NCBI GenBank assembly: GCA_028023455.1
Contig: JAQFVV010000072.1
Span: 263,501-327,500, forward strand
Origin: Epiperipatus broadwayi
Lineage: Eukaryota > Onychophora > Udeonychophora > Euonychophora > Peripatidae
DNA: 64,000 bases
Direction of reading: 5' to 3'
Part shown: in pieces, positions 36,098 through 47,243 of the stretch
Position numbering within the stretch: the stretch's first letter is position 1
How the letters are laid out: the number at the start of each line of letters is the position of its first letter
Position numbers and translations under genes: made by a program
Notes under the pieces: model-generated
Databases searched by the model: none
Told to the model about the DNA's origin: nothing
The model's input: only the letters and a program-made list of their open reading frames with translations

Positions 36098-36103
36098 AAT
36101 AAA
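36098..36103 (+). promoter_or_regulatory. Polyadenylation signal of LAMTOR2 copy
   Basis: AATAAA 130 bases after the stop codon and 15-20 bases before the 3' direct repeat, the spacing expected if the copy ends at a former poly(A) site. Confidence 0.7.
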
Positions 36104-36133
36104 AATTATTCTAGAAATAAAAAATTGAACCTC

Positions 36134-36854
36134 GTTGTTTATTTTTTTATTACCCATATGAAAGTGTATAGTCTTTTGAAACATTATATATATATAGTCA
36201 ATATCGTTTTTTGAAACGTATTCTTTAGAGAAAAAATCTTTTTTCTTCTGAGATTTACAAAGCCTGGCAAGCTATATAAAAAAAAAGTCAAAGAATTTAA
36301 AATAGTTGAACATAAACACTCCCGTTGTTTATCTAGAAGGAAAAAAAAAATCAATGAATATAAAAAGTATATATAGAATTTATATCGGTAATCTATTTTA
36401 TGTATTAAGAATTAATAAAATATGAAACTAAATTTTTGAATATATATGTGTACTCAACATAAGCAATTATGAGATTAATACATTATAGAGTTCCTAGGGG
36501 GCGTTGTGCAATATTTTTAATTGCTGTAGGCTTACAAATAGCTAAATTTCTTTACTCAGTTTTAAAAAACTTAATTGTTTAATATTTATGAAAGGAAAAT
36601 ATTTTAAATTAATCTTTAATTTAAAATAGTACAAATTTACCAATGTTAAATTCATATAAAAATATCATATTACGTAATATTATTTAGGAAGTTTAATTCA
36701 TTATGTGTGGTAATATTTTTTGCTTCAATTTTTTTAAAAAAAAAAAAAATGAATTTATAGCACTGGAACATCCGATGTAAAATACCCCAGGTGAAAAGCA
36801 GGGCACTGTTAGGTAAAGATTGGGCTATCAATGAACTTTTACTTTAGTTCATGC
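36134..36854. other. Non-coding stretch
   Basis: No feature supported. Confidence 0.45.
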
Positions 36855-37795
36855 ATAGTTAAATTAATAATTTTTATTAGTTATTCATTAGATTAGAGAT
36901 CCACTTAATGAATAATATTTTTAGTGTAATTTTCATTACATCACTCTAATGCAAGGTATAGACTGATTTCTATTCCCTTTTAACACTTTGTGGAAGGATA
37001 TAATCATAATAATATGACCCAAGACATGTAAAAGATGTATGATCCCTAAGATGCACATTTCAAGCTGAACCAGCACTCATCCATTATATATCTTTATCAT
37101 TGTTCAGTATATATATAGATAGCCAATTACTACAGCTTAATTGATCTGTCACTTTACTGAACTCACATCTTTGACACAAACTACTTAATGGAAGGATATT
37201 AATAATTTCTATTATTCTACCTACTTGATGAATAATATTTCTATAGTGTAATTTTCACTACACTGCTCACATGTAAGGTAGGAACTGGTTTGTATCTTTT
37301 AACACCTTGTGAAGTTGTGTAATCAAGATGTATAATCCCCAAGATGCACATTGCATGCTGAACAGCTTCCTGGCTAGTGTGAGAGTGGTGTAATTTCTAC
37401 AGAAATATTATTCATTAAATGAATAATTATTTATTAAATGAATAATCTCTAGTCTAATGAATGACTAAGAAAAATTATTAATACACTTCCATTAAGCAAT
37501 TTGAGTCGAAGTTGTGAGGGCAGTAAGTTTGTCAACTAAACTGTAGTAATTGGCTATTTATATATATACTGAACAATAATAAAGCTATGTCTAAGACATT
37601 GTGATATGGGCCTACTGATGGATGCTGGTTTAGCATGAAATGTGAGGATCAAATATCTATTTCACATATCTTTGATCATATATTTATGATTATACTTCTC
37701 CACAAGGTGTTAAAAGTGGTTAGATACCAGTACCTAACTCACGTGAGAGTGGTATAGTGAAAATTATATTACAGAAATATTGTTCAATAATTAAA
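36855..37795. mobile_element. Nested fold-back element FB-2
   Basis: Arms pair over long stretches: 'attaataatttttattag' near 36863 with 'attattaatacac' near 37472, and 'agccaattactacag' near 37121 with 'ctgtagtaattggct' near 37541. The block 'aacaccttgtg' near 37300 pairs with 'cacaaggtgtt' near 37701. Hammerhead-like blocks related to FB-1 lie on minus near 37051-37095 and on plus near 37615-37645 (CTGATGG box, ATGCT/AGCAT stem, GAAA). Their cores are altered. Looks like several related inverted units inserted into each other. Confidence 0.6.
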
Positions 37796-38466
37796 TGTTT
37801 TTTTTTAATTCTGTTTTACCCAGAAACCATTAACAAATAATATTTTTGTGAACTTAAATTGACTACTGATTTTAAAATGTCATCTCCATTAGATAAGTAA
37901 TATTATCATATATATCAACTTTTTGAATTAATAATACATCTCTCACTTCAAATTATCTTCACAACCTATATCTTGCAGGTTAAGAACTCATAAAAGTCAG
38001 AGCCATGATAAGTTTTGACTTTTTTTTAGTTTTAAACAGCTTCATATTTATTTCAGAATGTATGCATAGAGTTGAAGAAAAAAATTATAAAATAGAATAT
38101 AAATATATAATAGTATACAAATGAGAACATGTAGGTGTTTTCTATTAATTCATTATTTAAATAAGATATAAATCATTATCTAATACCACATTCTGAATTG
38201 TGAACTATGGTGGGATAAATTTCAAGAGAAACACTTCAGTAACTGTGTCTACCCCAAAATCATTACCCACAAATCAAAATAGGCTTGAATTTTATTTATA
38301 TTTGGAAGATTTGACTATTATATAGCACCTTTTAGTTAAATAACACATCTTATGAAGCATATAGTAGTATTACACTTTACAAAATTTATCTTCCATCACG
38401 ACATAACTTGCATTTTCTATAAAATGAACAGAATATCTTACCATTGAGGAAAATCACTCTAATACA

Positions 38467-38468
<2 letters not shown>
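37796..38468. other. Non-coding stretch
   Basis: No feature supported. Confidence 0.45.

Positions 38469-38544
<76 letters not shown>
38469..38544. repeat. (TA)n microsatellite
   Basis: About 37 uninterrupted TA units, one of the longest in the window. Confidence 0.95.
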
Positions 38545-38549
<5 letters not shown>

Positions 38550-38693
38550 CTTAATTGATTGTAAATATGCTATTTAAAAAAATGATAGTGTGATGATATA
38601 GATTAAACAAATATACCCTAAAATAGAAATTAAGTTAAAAAAATTATATTTAAGTACATGTATATTGTCTGTACTAAACTTAATGTAATTATA

Positions 38694-39420
38694 AGGGTCT
38701 TGAACTCTGATTTTCAAATTCCCCACACAGCTATCCAATCCTTCTTATACAACTGACACACACATAACCACATACATGAGAAACAAATCAATGCTCTCCA
38801 ATAAACGTATTTTATTCTGAACCAGCAATCATCAGTTGGTCCAGATTACATCATTTACACATATATACAATCATTGTTTAGTTTATAGTAAGATAGCAAA
38901 TCTTCAAACATTAATGGACAAGCTTCAATTTTTTCCAACTCTTCAGCCATCCATATCATTCAAAATCCAAGAATGAAATGCTCAAAGCTCTTGTTAATAC
39001 CAATATTATTGTCATATCCATGTTGACCTTAAATCTTAATTAAACAGAAGAGAGATGAACATATTAGGGTCCTATGTGTGAGAGGTCAGATTGACTTAAG
39101 GATTGACATCAATAAGGATTTTGAGCATTTCATTCTCAGATTTTCAATGATATGGATGGCTGAAGAGTTATAGAGAGGAGAAGATTGAAGCTTGTTATTA
39201 AAGTTTGAAGATTTGCTATTTTAATATAAATTGAACAATGATTGTATATATGTGTGAGAGATGGTGATCTGGACCAACTGTTAAGCGCTGGTTCAACATG
39301 AAATACATATATTGGAGATCATTGATATTTTTCACATCTATGTAGTCATGTGTGTCAGTTGTATAAGATGGATTGGAGAGCTATGGAGAGTTTGAAAATC
39401 TGAGTGCAAGTCCCTTATAG
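38694..39420. mobile_element. FB-1 fold-back element, two-armed
   Basis: The left arm begins 'taagggtcttgaactctg'. The right arm ends with the inverse 'ctgagtgcaagtcccttat'. Hammerhead-like blocks: minus 38809-38847 with CTGATGA but AAAA for GAAA; plus 39272-39315 with a CTGTTAA box. Both are probably dead. Confidence 0.75.
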
Positions 39421-40562
39421 GTTAAAAAAGTTATTTGAAAAATAAGGCCAGATATATTCATGGAGGGGAAAGGGTTCAAATTTGTTTCAAAGCTCTCCAG
39501 GGTCTGAAACATCAGATAATTGCTCTTGAATTAACTGCAAAGGCTAATTGAGTAACTTAAGTATAAATAATAATTGTTTGAGAGTGTTAAATGATTACAG
39601 TGATATCCAGAGATAGAGCTTCGAAAAAAGAAATCAATAATTTGAATTGTTTGTAATCTATGTAGACATAAACGATACAGAAGCAATGGGACATTGAATG
39701 AGTGTGGAAAGCCAACATTAATTGAAACATGTGACATTGGATGATTTATATTTTTCCACTACTTTGCAATGATTGTGTACAAATCTTTTGATTATTTATT
39801 TAATACTGAGTTTTAACAACGATATTAAAATCCATTCATTTACATGTTATTCCCGATTATAATTGATGCCAAACAACTTAAAACTGCTATATTAAAGATA
39901 TACAACAAATTTAACAAAAGAAATCCAGATAGATGGGGCAAATATTGATTAGAACTTGATACAAATAGCATTCATTTGCTAATTTTTCACAGAAATACAT
40001 ACAATATTTAGTAACAACCAAATGCATTTATAAATGGAACTAATCGAAAAAATAATGGAATTCTTAATGAAAAAAACTTAAGGCCACTTTAACATATAAT
40101 TCAGTTGTTGTTTTTTTTAGTAAAACATAAAATAAAAGAGTTAAAAGCTTATTTTTTTAATCTATTCTTGTTCTGAAAATGAAAGGCAGCTGTTTTCAGA
40201 TTTGTGGACAAGTTAGATCAGTTAATTGTTTTATTCTAAAAGTTGAACTAAACAAAAGAACTGAGAAAGATATTCATTATTAATATTATTTTTCAATTTC
40301 ATTCATATTACAATGAATTACTAAGAGGTCACACTGAATATGTAGCCCAGGGATGAGATGATTTTAAGACCCAAAGATGTGTAAATCAAACCACAGATGA
40401 GACATATAAATTTAAAAGATGGAGCAGCTTAATCAATATAATGGCATTTCTTAATTAATAATTTGGTGTCCGAGCTCCAGTGATCTCCCCATCCAAACAG
40501 GGGGTGTTAAATAATTATCTGGACTCATGATGTGGGTAAACTATAATACACTTTGTAGGAAT
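39421..40562. other. Non-coding stretch
   Basis: No feature supported. A 68-codon minus frame near 39531-39737 has no recognisable content. Confidence 0.45.
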
Positions 40563-40645
40563 AAGGGTCTCATGTTGCAGAAGCAATGCATTTATCTGCC
40601 ATACCTATGGTCTGACATTCGAATCCAGATCGAGCAAAAAAAAAT
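40563..40645 (+). mobile_element. tRNA-like SINE relic
   Basis: A block with 'gcagaagcaatgcattta' then 'gacattcgaatccagatc', a good B box (TTCGAATCC), followed by an A run at 40637-40645. Reads as a second, different tRNA-derived SINE type. Confidence 0.45.
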
Positions 40646-41640
40646 TAAGAGGCTTAGAAATTTTTCCTCAGATAGCTGACTCCTAATCAACAGAATTAAA
40701 CATCCAACAATAATCATTAATCAAATATCTAGGTATCACTAGCTAAAGGATAAAACAAGAGTAAAATCATATTCGGACCCTTACCGCCTGGCAACTGGAA
40801 ACCTGGTATAGAATCTCCTTCTTTTCCTCTGTGAGGTGTTGACAGGCCTTTATTCTGCAGTGGACTACTTATTAAAAAGACTGCTTTACATACTTTTTTA
40901 TTTAAACCAGTAGTTAGGTGGTCATTTCTAGTGTATTAGATTGAATATCAATTTAATTAATAATACAAATATTTTGTTCTTTTTGTTATTGTGATAAGTG
41001 TTTTCTCACTCTGAATAAAGTCGAAAATATACATATCAGCACTAGTAACAATAAACCAAAAATAAGTAACAATAAAAATGTTTAATTCATTTTAGTAAAA
41101 CGCTACATTGTTCTAAATAAATATTTCAAAAAGGTAGGAAGTCATAATTACTGGCAAAACATTAAGGTCTGTATTGAAAATTACCTTTATTTTCAAAAAA
41201 AGCCCATTAATGTAGCAATATTTTTTTCTTTTTGACGTTTATTCTCATATTGTTTAATATCAAAGTAATTGGACTTATATAATTAAAAATTAATTAACCT
41301 TACGTATTATTTGTCACTATATTTCTATGTATTACAAATGAATAAATGAAATCAATAAATAAACAATACATATATATTAAAATATTAACCCTGTATAGAA
41401 TAAGCATTCTATTTTCATTTATTTTAAGATTTTGACTATTCAAATGTTTTTCTTTTTAGAGCAACACTTTATTTAATACTTGCCTGCTTAATGGCACCTG
41501 ATTGCCATCACTATGTATGCTTGCAATTTTGAGTAGAGGATTCTGGGATTCAAGGTCCATAGATCGCTGTTTTAATTCTATTAGATACTCAAATTTCTTT
41601 AGAATTCCCAAGTAATAAACAATGTAATTATTACTGTTCT
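40646..41640. other. Non-coding stretch
   Basis: No feature supported. Confidence 0.45.
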
Positions 41641-41860
41641 AAGCCAATAAACATCACATGACCACCATCTCTTATGCTTGTGTATAACTGTTGTTAAAAC
41701 AGGCAAAACTCACTATACGTATGCCACACACAGCAAGCTAGAGTAATCAATGGACACCAGAAGGCTTGTGCATAAAATCCCCATCTAGTGCCTACTCATC
41801 CAATATCCCCAGACTAGTTTTTGGCTTTGGCCTTCATCAGTGAGGAGCCTTGGATCTGTT
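41641..41860 (-). mobile_element. Repeat family HB, third copy (minus)
   Basis: Shows the whole unit from the ribozyme end (41846) to 'aaacatcacatgaccacc' at 41645, about 210 bp. The core on minus is CTGATGA at 41840-41834, stem II GGC/GCC, AAAA for GAAA, palindromic stem III ACTAGT, GTC, and a 6-bp stem I (complement of 41841-41846 with 41806-41811). The G12 change probably inactivates it. Confidence 0.65.
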
Positions 41861-42330
41861 TATAATGTTAAAATTTGGTGATTTTTCAAAACTTTATATT
41901 ATATTGTACTATGTACATAATATTTTTATGTTAACAAATAATATCTTATCAATATGTGTGTGTAAACTTATACCTCAGATTCTTCCATGTATATGTTTGC
42001 TCATTGTTAACATTAGAATTGAACTAATGTTTTAACTTGGTGCTACTGACCATCTTCTAGATAGTATATGCCATTTGGGGATAATTCAGGCAACTCTGCA
42101 ATTTATTAAATAACCTGTGTGTTAGAAGTGGCTGGTAGAACCCAATTGAAACATTGTTAGAATGCTAATGTTAACAATGAACAAATGTATACATGAATGA
42201 ATACAGGATATAAGTTCATAACTTTTATTCATCAAAATCTTTTCTTTAGTAACTATATAATAATAAAAGTCTTTCACAGGTTTATAGATTTAAATTTTAT
42301 TACTCAAATATATCATCATCAACAATCAAT
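41861..42330. other. Non-coding stretch
   Basis: No feature supported. Confidence 0.45.
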
Positions 42331-42334
42331 CCAT

Positions 42335-42676
42335 TGACGAATGAAGATCTCTCCAAGTTCAATCCATCTTCTCTGATCTTTAGCTTCTCTTCTCCACATC
42401 ACCCCTGCACACTTTCTTATTTCATTTTTCCATCTCACATGTGATCCCTTTCTGAGTTTTTTACAATCCCTTGGAATCCAGTTTAAGATTTCAAGTGTTC
42501 ATCTATTATCATATCTTCTAGAAATATGTCCAGTCCAACTCCACTTCAGTCTTTTAATTTTTTCAATGAGGTCAGTAACACCTGTTTGTTCTCTTACCCA
42601 TATATTGCATTTTCAATCTCTTGTTACTCTTAACAAGCATCTCTCCATACTTCTTTGAGTGGTCTGAAGTCTCTAT
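42335..42676 (-). mobile_element. RTE-like LINE, C-terminal fragment
   Basis: Homologous on the minus strand to 30745-31086 and 54258-54605: 'gatctctccaagttcaatcc', 'ccctgcacactttctta', 'acacctgtttgttctct'. The 3' tail on the low-coordinate side holds 'atcatcatcaacaatc'. Frames are broken. Confidence 0.7.
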
Positions 42677-42689
42677 TGATACTGAAGTT

Positions 42690-43032
42690 AATGTAATTAG
42701 AAGGGACTTGAACTCGATTTTCAAGCTCCCTACATCTATTTACTCTACACATAACCAAATACATGTAAAAAAAGTTAAATAATCTCCAATATACAGATTT
42801 CTTGCTAAAACAGTACTCATCAGTTGGTCCAGATCATCATCTCCCACATATATGTTCAGTTTGTATTAAGATAGCAAATCTTCAAATTTTACCGATCAGG
42901 CTTTAATCTTTTCCATCCTCCAACTCTTTAACCATCCATGTCATTGAAAATCTGATGATGGAATGTTCAAATCCCTTATTGATGCCAATATTATTGGCAT
43001 ACTCATCTCGATTTTAAGTCACTCTGACCCTC
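42690..43032 (-). mobile_element. FB-1 arm with centre
   Basis: A left-arm copy from 'gggacttgaactcg' to the central block 'tcgattttaagtcactctga'. It abuts a second, similar arm starting at 43095; both are preceded by 'gttaatgtaattagaag', so the pair forms a direct repeat. Confidence 0.7.
42786..42828 (-). ncRNA. Hammerhead-like motif (FB-1)
   Basis: On minus: CTGATGA (42823-42817) and GAAA (42801-42798) are intact. Stem I ACCAA/TTGG pairs. Stem II (GTACT with AGCAA) pairs poorly and stem III has a mismatch. Confidence 0.4.
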
Positions 43033-43094
43033 ATATATATAGAACCTTAACATATCCATTTAAATACACAAAAGAGTAGCGGGCAGAATACAGG

Positions 43095-43400
43095 GACTGA
43101 ATATGTACTGAAGTTAATGTAATTAGAAGTGATTTGAATTCAGACTTTCAAGCTCCCTACATCTATCCACTCCATCTTACATGACTACCTACATATGAAA
43201 AAGATGAATAACCCAATACACATATTTCTTGCTGAACCAGCATTCATCAGTTGGTCCAGATCATCATCTCCCACATATATATATAATCAGTGCTCAGTTT
43301 ATATTAAGAAACAAATCTTTAAATTTTTAATGGATAGGCTTTAATATCTGATGATGGAATCCTCAAAACCCTTGTTGATGCCAATATTATGGAAATATAT
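43095..43400 (-). mobile_element. FB-1 arm, second direct copy
   Basis: Repeats the arm at 42690 with 'tttgaattcagactttcaag'. Truncated near 43400, where unrelated sequence begins. Confidence 0.7.
43213..43255 (-). ncRNA. Candidate hammerhead ribozyme (FB-1)
   Basis: On minus: CTGATGA (43250-43244), stem II ATGCT with AGCAA (four of five pairs, the last adjacent to GAAA broken), GAAA, stem III TATGTGTA-type, and stem I ACCAA with TTGGG. The core is intact. Confidence 0.5.
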
Positions 43401-43500
43401 TGAAAAATAATTGTTTTTAGATTTATATCTTCCCTTTGTACCTCTATATTTATAATAATTTCATCATTTATATTTGTGGATTGATAGTGATCTAATAACT

Positions 43501-43745
43501 TATGTTGGCCATGAATATGAGGGGAAACCTCGAAAGTGCTCAGCCCATTTAATTGGTTTTTGGTTTTTGCAGCTTCTTCGTCAGCGGGTAAATCGCTTTT
43601 ATATGCTAGGAAGTTGATAAGAAACGTTACTGATCTAAAACGTGTCACGTTAAGATTGGTCATTTTTTCATAATGTGCAAATATATAACAAAAATATAAA
43701 GCATTGGAAATATGTAGTATTGTCATAAACTGCAATAAGTGGTAG
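43501..43745 (+). repeat. Hammerhead-like repeat with non-canonical core, plus pLTR-like block
   Basis: A first block at 43510-43549 holds GGCC, then ATGAATATGA, a GAGG/CCTC hairpin, GAAA, GTGCT and CAGCC closing on the opening GGC. It matches 52128-52178 in layout. A second block, 43640-43745, with 'aaaacgtgtcacg' and 'ttttttcataatgtg', matches the units at 55800-56560. The CTGANGA box is replaced by a longer ATGAATATGA, so this is only hammerhead-like. Confidence 0.45.
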
Positions 43746-44869
43746 TGACATAAAGAGGGTGAAAGTATATATATATTCATATATTCAAATCACTCTCCCA
43801 AATGTATTTTAGCAACGCCCTCTGTAAATAAATGTCTGAACTTTAAACAGCTTTTATTTAATTTCCAGCTAGTGATATGCATTGGAATATACAGTGTATA
43901 TATATATTAGGGTGAAATATGTGTACCACAAGCGTATTACATTATTTTAAAAAATAATATAAATATATCCCTGAAATATGAATTCAAATACTAATAAAAT
44001 CTTAAAATCATGCATTGCTACAACAGAATTTTAAGAAAAAGGGAAATGGAAGTAAAATTAAATTTAAAAATTTTATTAATGTTTCTGATAGCATAAATAA
44101 GAAAATTAGCATAAATTGTAATTAAGTGGAACCGGTTTATATATTATTGTAAATAACTCAAGTATATTCAGTTGTGACCAGCATGACATCATCGTAATGA
44201 TGTGTATTTTGCTTTGATAAGAATAAGTGAACTGTTCTTTATGATTTAATTTAATCTCAGAAATCATTCAAGCCTGTAAAACGAATTCAATATATAGAAT
44301 TATTGTGTTTGCTGATTCTAAGCAGAGTCTGTGTAATCATAATGTTAACTTGTTAAACATGTTGGGAGTGCAAATTTTACATTTTTCTGGTGGGGAAAGA
44401 AAGATGAAACTAAATTTGTAAAAATTAAATATTAAGTTACCAAATGAAAGAAATTACTAGAAAGTTTAGAAAAGTCAGTCGGGACTTTTTAATAAAACTA
44501 TAAAAGAATAGTTAATTTTGAAATGTCATTTTAAGAAAAATGAATGTAAATTCGAAAACAAATAATTAGCCCTAATGGATATTATGCATGGTTAATTAAA
44601 ATTAATGTATCAAGAAAGAAGTTAATTAAGTATGGAAGTGAAAAGTATCTCATTATCATGAGTTTTTGCGCATGCGTAAAAAATATATAATGTTTTTTCA
44701 TATTAAAGAAAAAAGATTAGATTGGTATTAGTATTAAGAAGCATTAGACACAGATTTGGGCTGTAGATGGGTGGATCATCAGATATTATAATGGAATAAA
44801 TTTTTGACATCAACATTATCAGACAGAAGAGAAATGAATAACCTTCTTCAAAATAATAAAAACTATAAT
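43746..44869. other. Non-coding stretch
   Basis: No feature supported. Confidence 0.45.
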
Positions 44870-45096
44870 AATAATTAGAGATAACTCCGTTGCACATGTG
44901 CTTTATACTAAGGACTTAGAGAATATTCTCCTTTTCAAATACAAGATAAAGTCTTTTGAAAAGATAGAATGAGTCACACTATCTTTTTAATCTAAATGAT
45001 TCTATAATTTTATCTTGTGTTTGGAAAGGAGAGTATTCATTAAGTGTTTAGATCTATAAAGCACATGTGCAGTGGAGTGATCTCTAATTATTATTA
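44870..45096. mobile_element. MITE with about 85-bp terminal inverted repeats
   Basis: The left arm 'taattagagataactcc' through 'gcacatgtgctttat' to 'atacaagataaa' is the diverged inverse of the right arm 'tttatcttgtgtttgg' through 'ataaagcacatgtgc' to 'gatctctaatta'. The spacer is about 60 bp. No coding content. The terminal trinucleotides and TSD are ambiguous because flanks are AT-rich. Confidence 0.75.
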
Positions 45097-45808
45097 GTTT
45101 AAAAACAGCTCTATATAAATAAATAACTTGTTATATATGTTTAATAATAAAAACTATAGTTTACTTTTCAGCTCTATGACTATTTCAACTATGATAGACA
45201 ACTAATACTACTGGAAAACCAGTAGCATGAAATGCTAAATATCCACTAGCTATGTACCAACACTCTGCTCATGAAATTGTTTTGTAAAATTATAGTGCTA
45301 TGCTTCGTGTTCACAAAGATTATGCCTGAAAGACAAAACTCTGCTCTTTGCAGAAATGTGTTCCCCATACTTCAGAGTCAGCTAACACCACTTATATAAA
45401 GTTGCTATGGTAACTGTTAATGATCTGTTCTACAAAGTACCAACTTCCAGAATTTGAAGATGTCATGTGAGGAATGTAAAGTGCATGACTAGCAAAAAGA
45501 AAAGATTGAACATGTAAGAAAGCATGAACTTTGTTGCAAAATTAGAGTGTATTATAAATAATAAATAATGTAATGTAAACTTATTAAAAGACAGAGTGAT
45601 ATCACCTGTCCATTAAGCATTTGGTGGTATTTATACTTAGTTTGTTTACATAATTTTAAATGGAATAAATTCAATCTATTAGTTATATATATATATATAT
45701 ATAACAAAATAAAATGTCTGCTAATATTAATAATACAATAACGAAACTTAAATATATTCCAAATAACAGTAAACAATTTATAATATAATATAAATAAAAA
45801 CTCATAGA
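45097..45808. other. Non-coding stretch
   Basis: No gene called. A (TA)n of about 10 units lies at 45683-45703. Confidence 0.45.
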
Positions 45809-45810
45809 GA

Positions 45811-45848
45811 AATATTTTCGATTATATTCATAATCATTATCAACTCAA
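45811..45848 (-). ncRNA. Degenerate hammerhead-like motif 3' of GIY-YIG ORF
   Basis: On minus, starting 27 bases after the ORF stop: TTGATAA (45843-45837, two changes from CTGATGA), a perfect 6-bp stem II (GATTAT with ATAATC), GAAA (45819-45816) and the palindromic stem III AATATT. Its position and layout parallel the motif at 47174-47212. Confidence 0.4.
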
Positions 45849-45869
45849 CTTTCAAAATGGAATCATCTA

Positions 45870-46538
45870 TTACCAACCAGAAACACATGTTGATTTAAAT
45901 ATCCTACAATTCATTAATCCTAACATTTGCTGTCTATTTATTACCGTATTTTTATATCTACTAATAAAAATTGCCTCTTTAATTTTTCTTTTTTCATTAT
46001 CTCTCTCTTGGCCTAAAATTTTTATTTTTTTAATATCAAAATCAAATTTAAAATTACAATTCCTATCATGATCATAAAAAACAGATTCAGTATATAACTT
46101 CATTTCATTATTACTATCACTACATATCTGTACATTTTTCAAAACTCTTTTATATAACAATTTATGCTCTTTAATTCTTTTCTCCATATTACATCTAGAT
46201 TCCCCCACATATGATAAGTTACACCCACAAAAAATTCTATAAATTACATTACTCACATTATTTTTTTCTAACTTATCTTTTGAATTATTAACCATTCTAT
46301 TTAAATTACCCGATCCATAAAATGAAACATTATATATACTATTATAAACTTTTTTTATAAATTTTATTTGAATATTATTATAAAAAGGCAAAGAAATCCA
46401 CTTCTTACTCTCAATTTCTTCATCACCAACATTTCTATTAATTTTCTTACTAAATTGACAAATCACCTGATAAATTTCTTTTATATTATAACCTACACTT
46501 AATAATTCACTTACATAATTTTCAATATTTTTTATCAC
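45870..46538 (-). CDS. Penelope-like GIY-YIG endonuclease fragment 1
   Basis: The 222-residue open frame carries a GIY-YIG nuclease domain: IYRIFCGC at about 99-106 (GIY part), YVG at 110-112, arginines at 115 and 121 in the ESRCNMEKRIKEH helix, and the catalytic-type glutamate in KEAIFI at about 188, followed by INRQ at 200-203. Penelope-like retroelements carry this domain C-terminal to their reverse transcriptase; it nicks target DNA. No reverse transcriptase is seen, so this is the 3' part of an element. It lies head to head with fragment 2, and a hammerhead-like motif follows its stop. The frame is open but the ATG is only the first in frame, not a true start. Confidence 0.7.
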   Translation of the reverse strand: MIKNIENYVSELLSVGYNIKEIYQVICQFSKKINRNVGDEEIESKKWISLPFYNNIQIKFIKKVYNSIYNVSFYGSGNLNRMVNNSKDKLEKNNVSNVIYRIFCGCNLSYVGESRCNMEKRIKEHKLLYKRVLKNVQICSDSNNEMKLYTESVFYDHDRNCNFKFDFDIKKIKILGQERDNEKRKIKEAIFISRYKNTVINRQQMLGLMNCRIFKSTCVSGW

Positions 46539-46544
46539 ATGAAT

Positions 46545-46950
46545 ATTTACACAAAATATTATTTCTATGTTCCAAACAATATTAATAAATTAGTCAATAA
46601 TTCTAAGGATGTCATACCTGTCAAGCAGAAAAGTAATATTATATATCAAATTTTTTTGTGATTGTATGCTATCATATATAGGTGAATCTAGGTGCAGTAT
46701 TGAGAAGAGATTGAAGGAGCATGAATTGTTATATAAGCATGTAAAAAGTAAAAATAATGATTTAATGTCTCCTTCAGTTTTCTTTGATCATGAAAAAACA
46801 TGTAAATATAAATTTAAATTTGATTTTGAAAATGTGAAAACTCTTCATGAAGAGAGAAACCATAGTAAAAGAAAAATTAAGAAGGCAATTTTTATAAATA
46901 AGAATAAAATGTATTTAATAAATAGACAAGCTGCTAACATTAAAATATGA
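46545..46950 (+). pseudogene. Penelope-like GIY-YIG endonuclease fragment 2, frameshifted
   Basis: The plus strand reads a QLVNNSKDVIP...SNIIYQIF segment in one frame to the T run at about 46646-46651, then shifts to CDCMLSYIGESRCSIEKRLKEH and on to KRKIKKAIFINKNK...LINRQ. It is a close relative of fragment 3. The lysine in KKAIFI replaces the catalytic-type glutamate of fragments 1 and 3. It starts within about 10 bases of fragment 1 on the opposite strand. Confidence 0.7.
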
Positions 46951-47173
46951 GATTCATGGAATTTGAATTGATGACGTTTGCTTCCGCTTTCTTTTGTTTT
47001 TTTTAATTTAATGGCAGTTGAAGCAAGTTTAAGAAATTAACCGAAAGCATTCTGTAGATTGAAAGACTATTTATAATAGTTTGTTACCATTAAAATTATT
47101 ATTTTTATTATAATTATATATATATAAACATGAATAATTAATGGTATAAACAATATTGTTGTTTAAATTCTTT

Positions 47174-47212
47174 TGAAGTGCTTTCAATTACATCGTAATC
47201 CTCGTCAGTGTT
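47174..47212 (-). ncRNA. Candidate hammerhead ribozyme 3' of GIY-YIG ORF
   Basis: On minus: CTGACGA (47208-47202) is a canonical box. Stem II is GATTAC with GTAATT (six pairs, one G-T), then GAAA (47185-47182) and a short AGCACT stem III, nearly self-complementary. It lies about 36 bases past the stop of fragment 3 on the same strand, where Penelope-like elements carry hammerheads in their pLTRs. Stem I pairing is poor, so this copy may be weak. Confidence 0.55.
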
Positions 47213-47243
47213 AACTGAATTTCAAATATTTTTAAACTTAACA

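Larger units (their letters stand above)
35566..36133 (+). repeat. 15-bp direct repeats flanking the LAMTOR2 copy
   Basis: AAAAAATTGAACCTC occurs at 35567-35581 and again at 36119-36133. The segment between them is an intronless coding unit with a 12-base 5' UTR, the ORF, and a 3' UTR holding AATAAA at 36098-36103. This is the layout of an L1/RTE-type target-site duplication around a retroposed mRNA. The A-rich start of the repeat blends with any poly(A) remnant. Confidence 0.75.

Noticed and set aside
45458-45545. PiggyBac-like zinc-finger end (MSCEECKVHD)
   Set aside because: Only ten residues before a stop, with no transposase upstream. Too weak to call.
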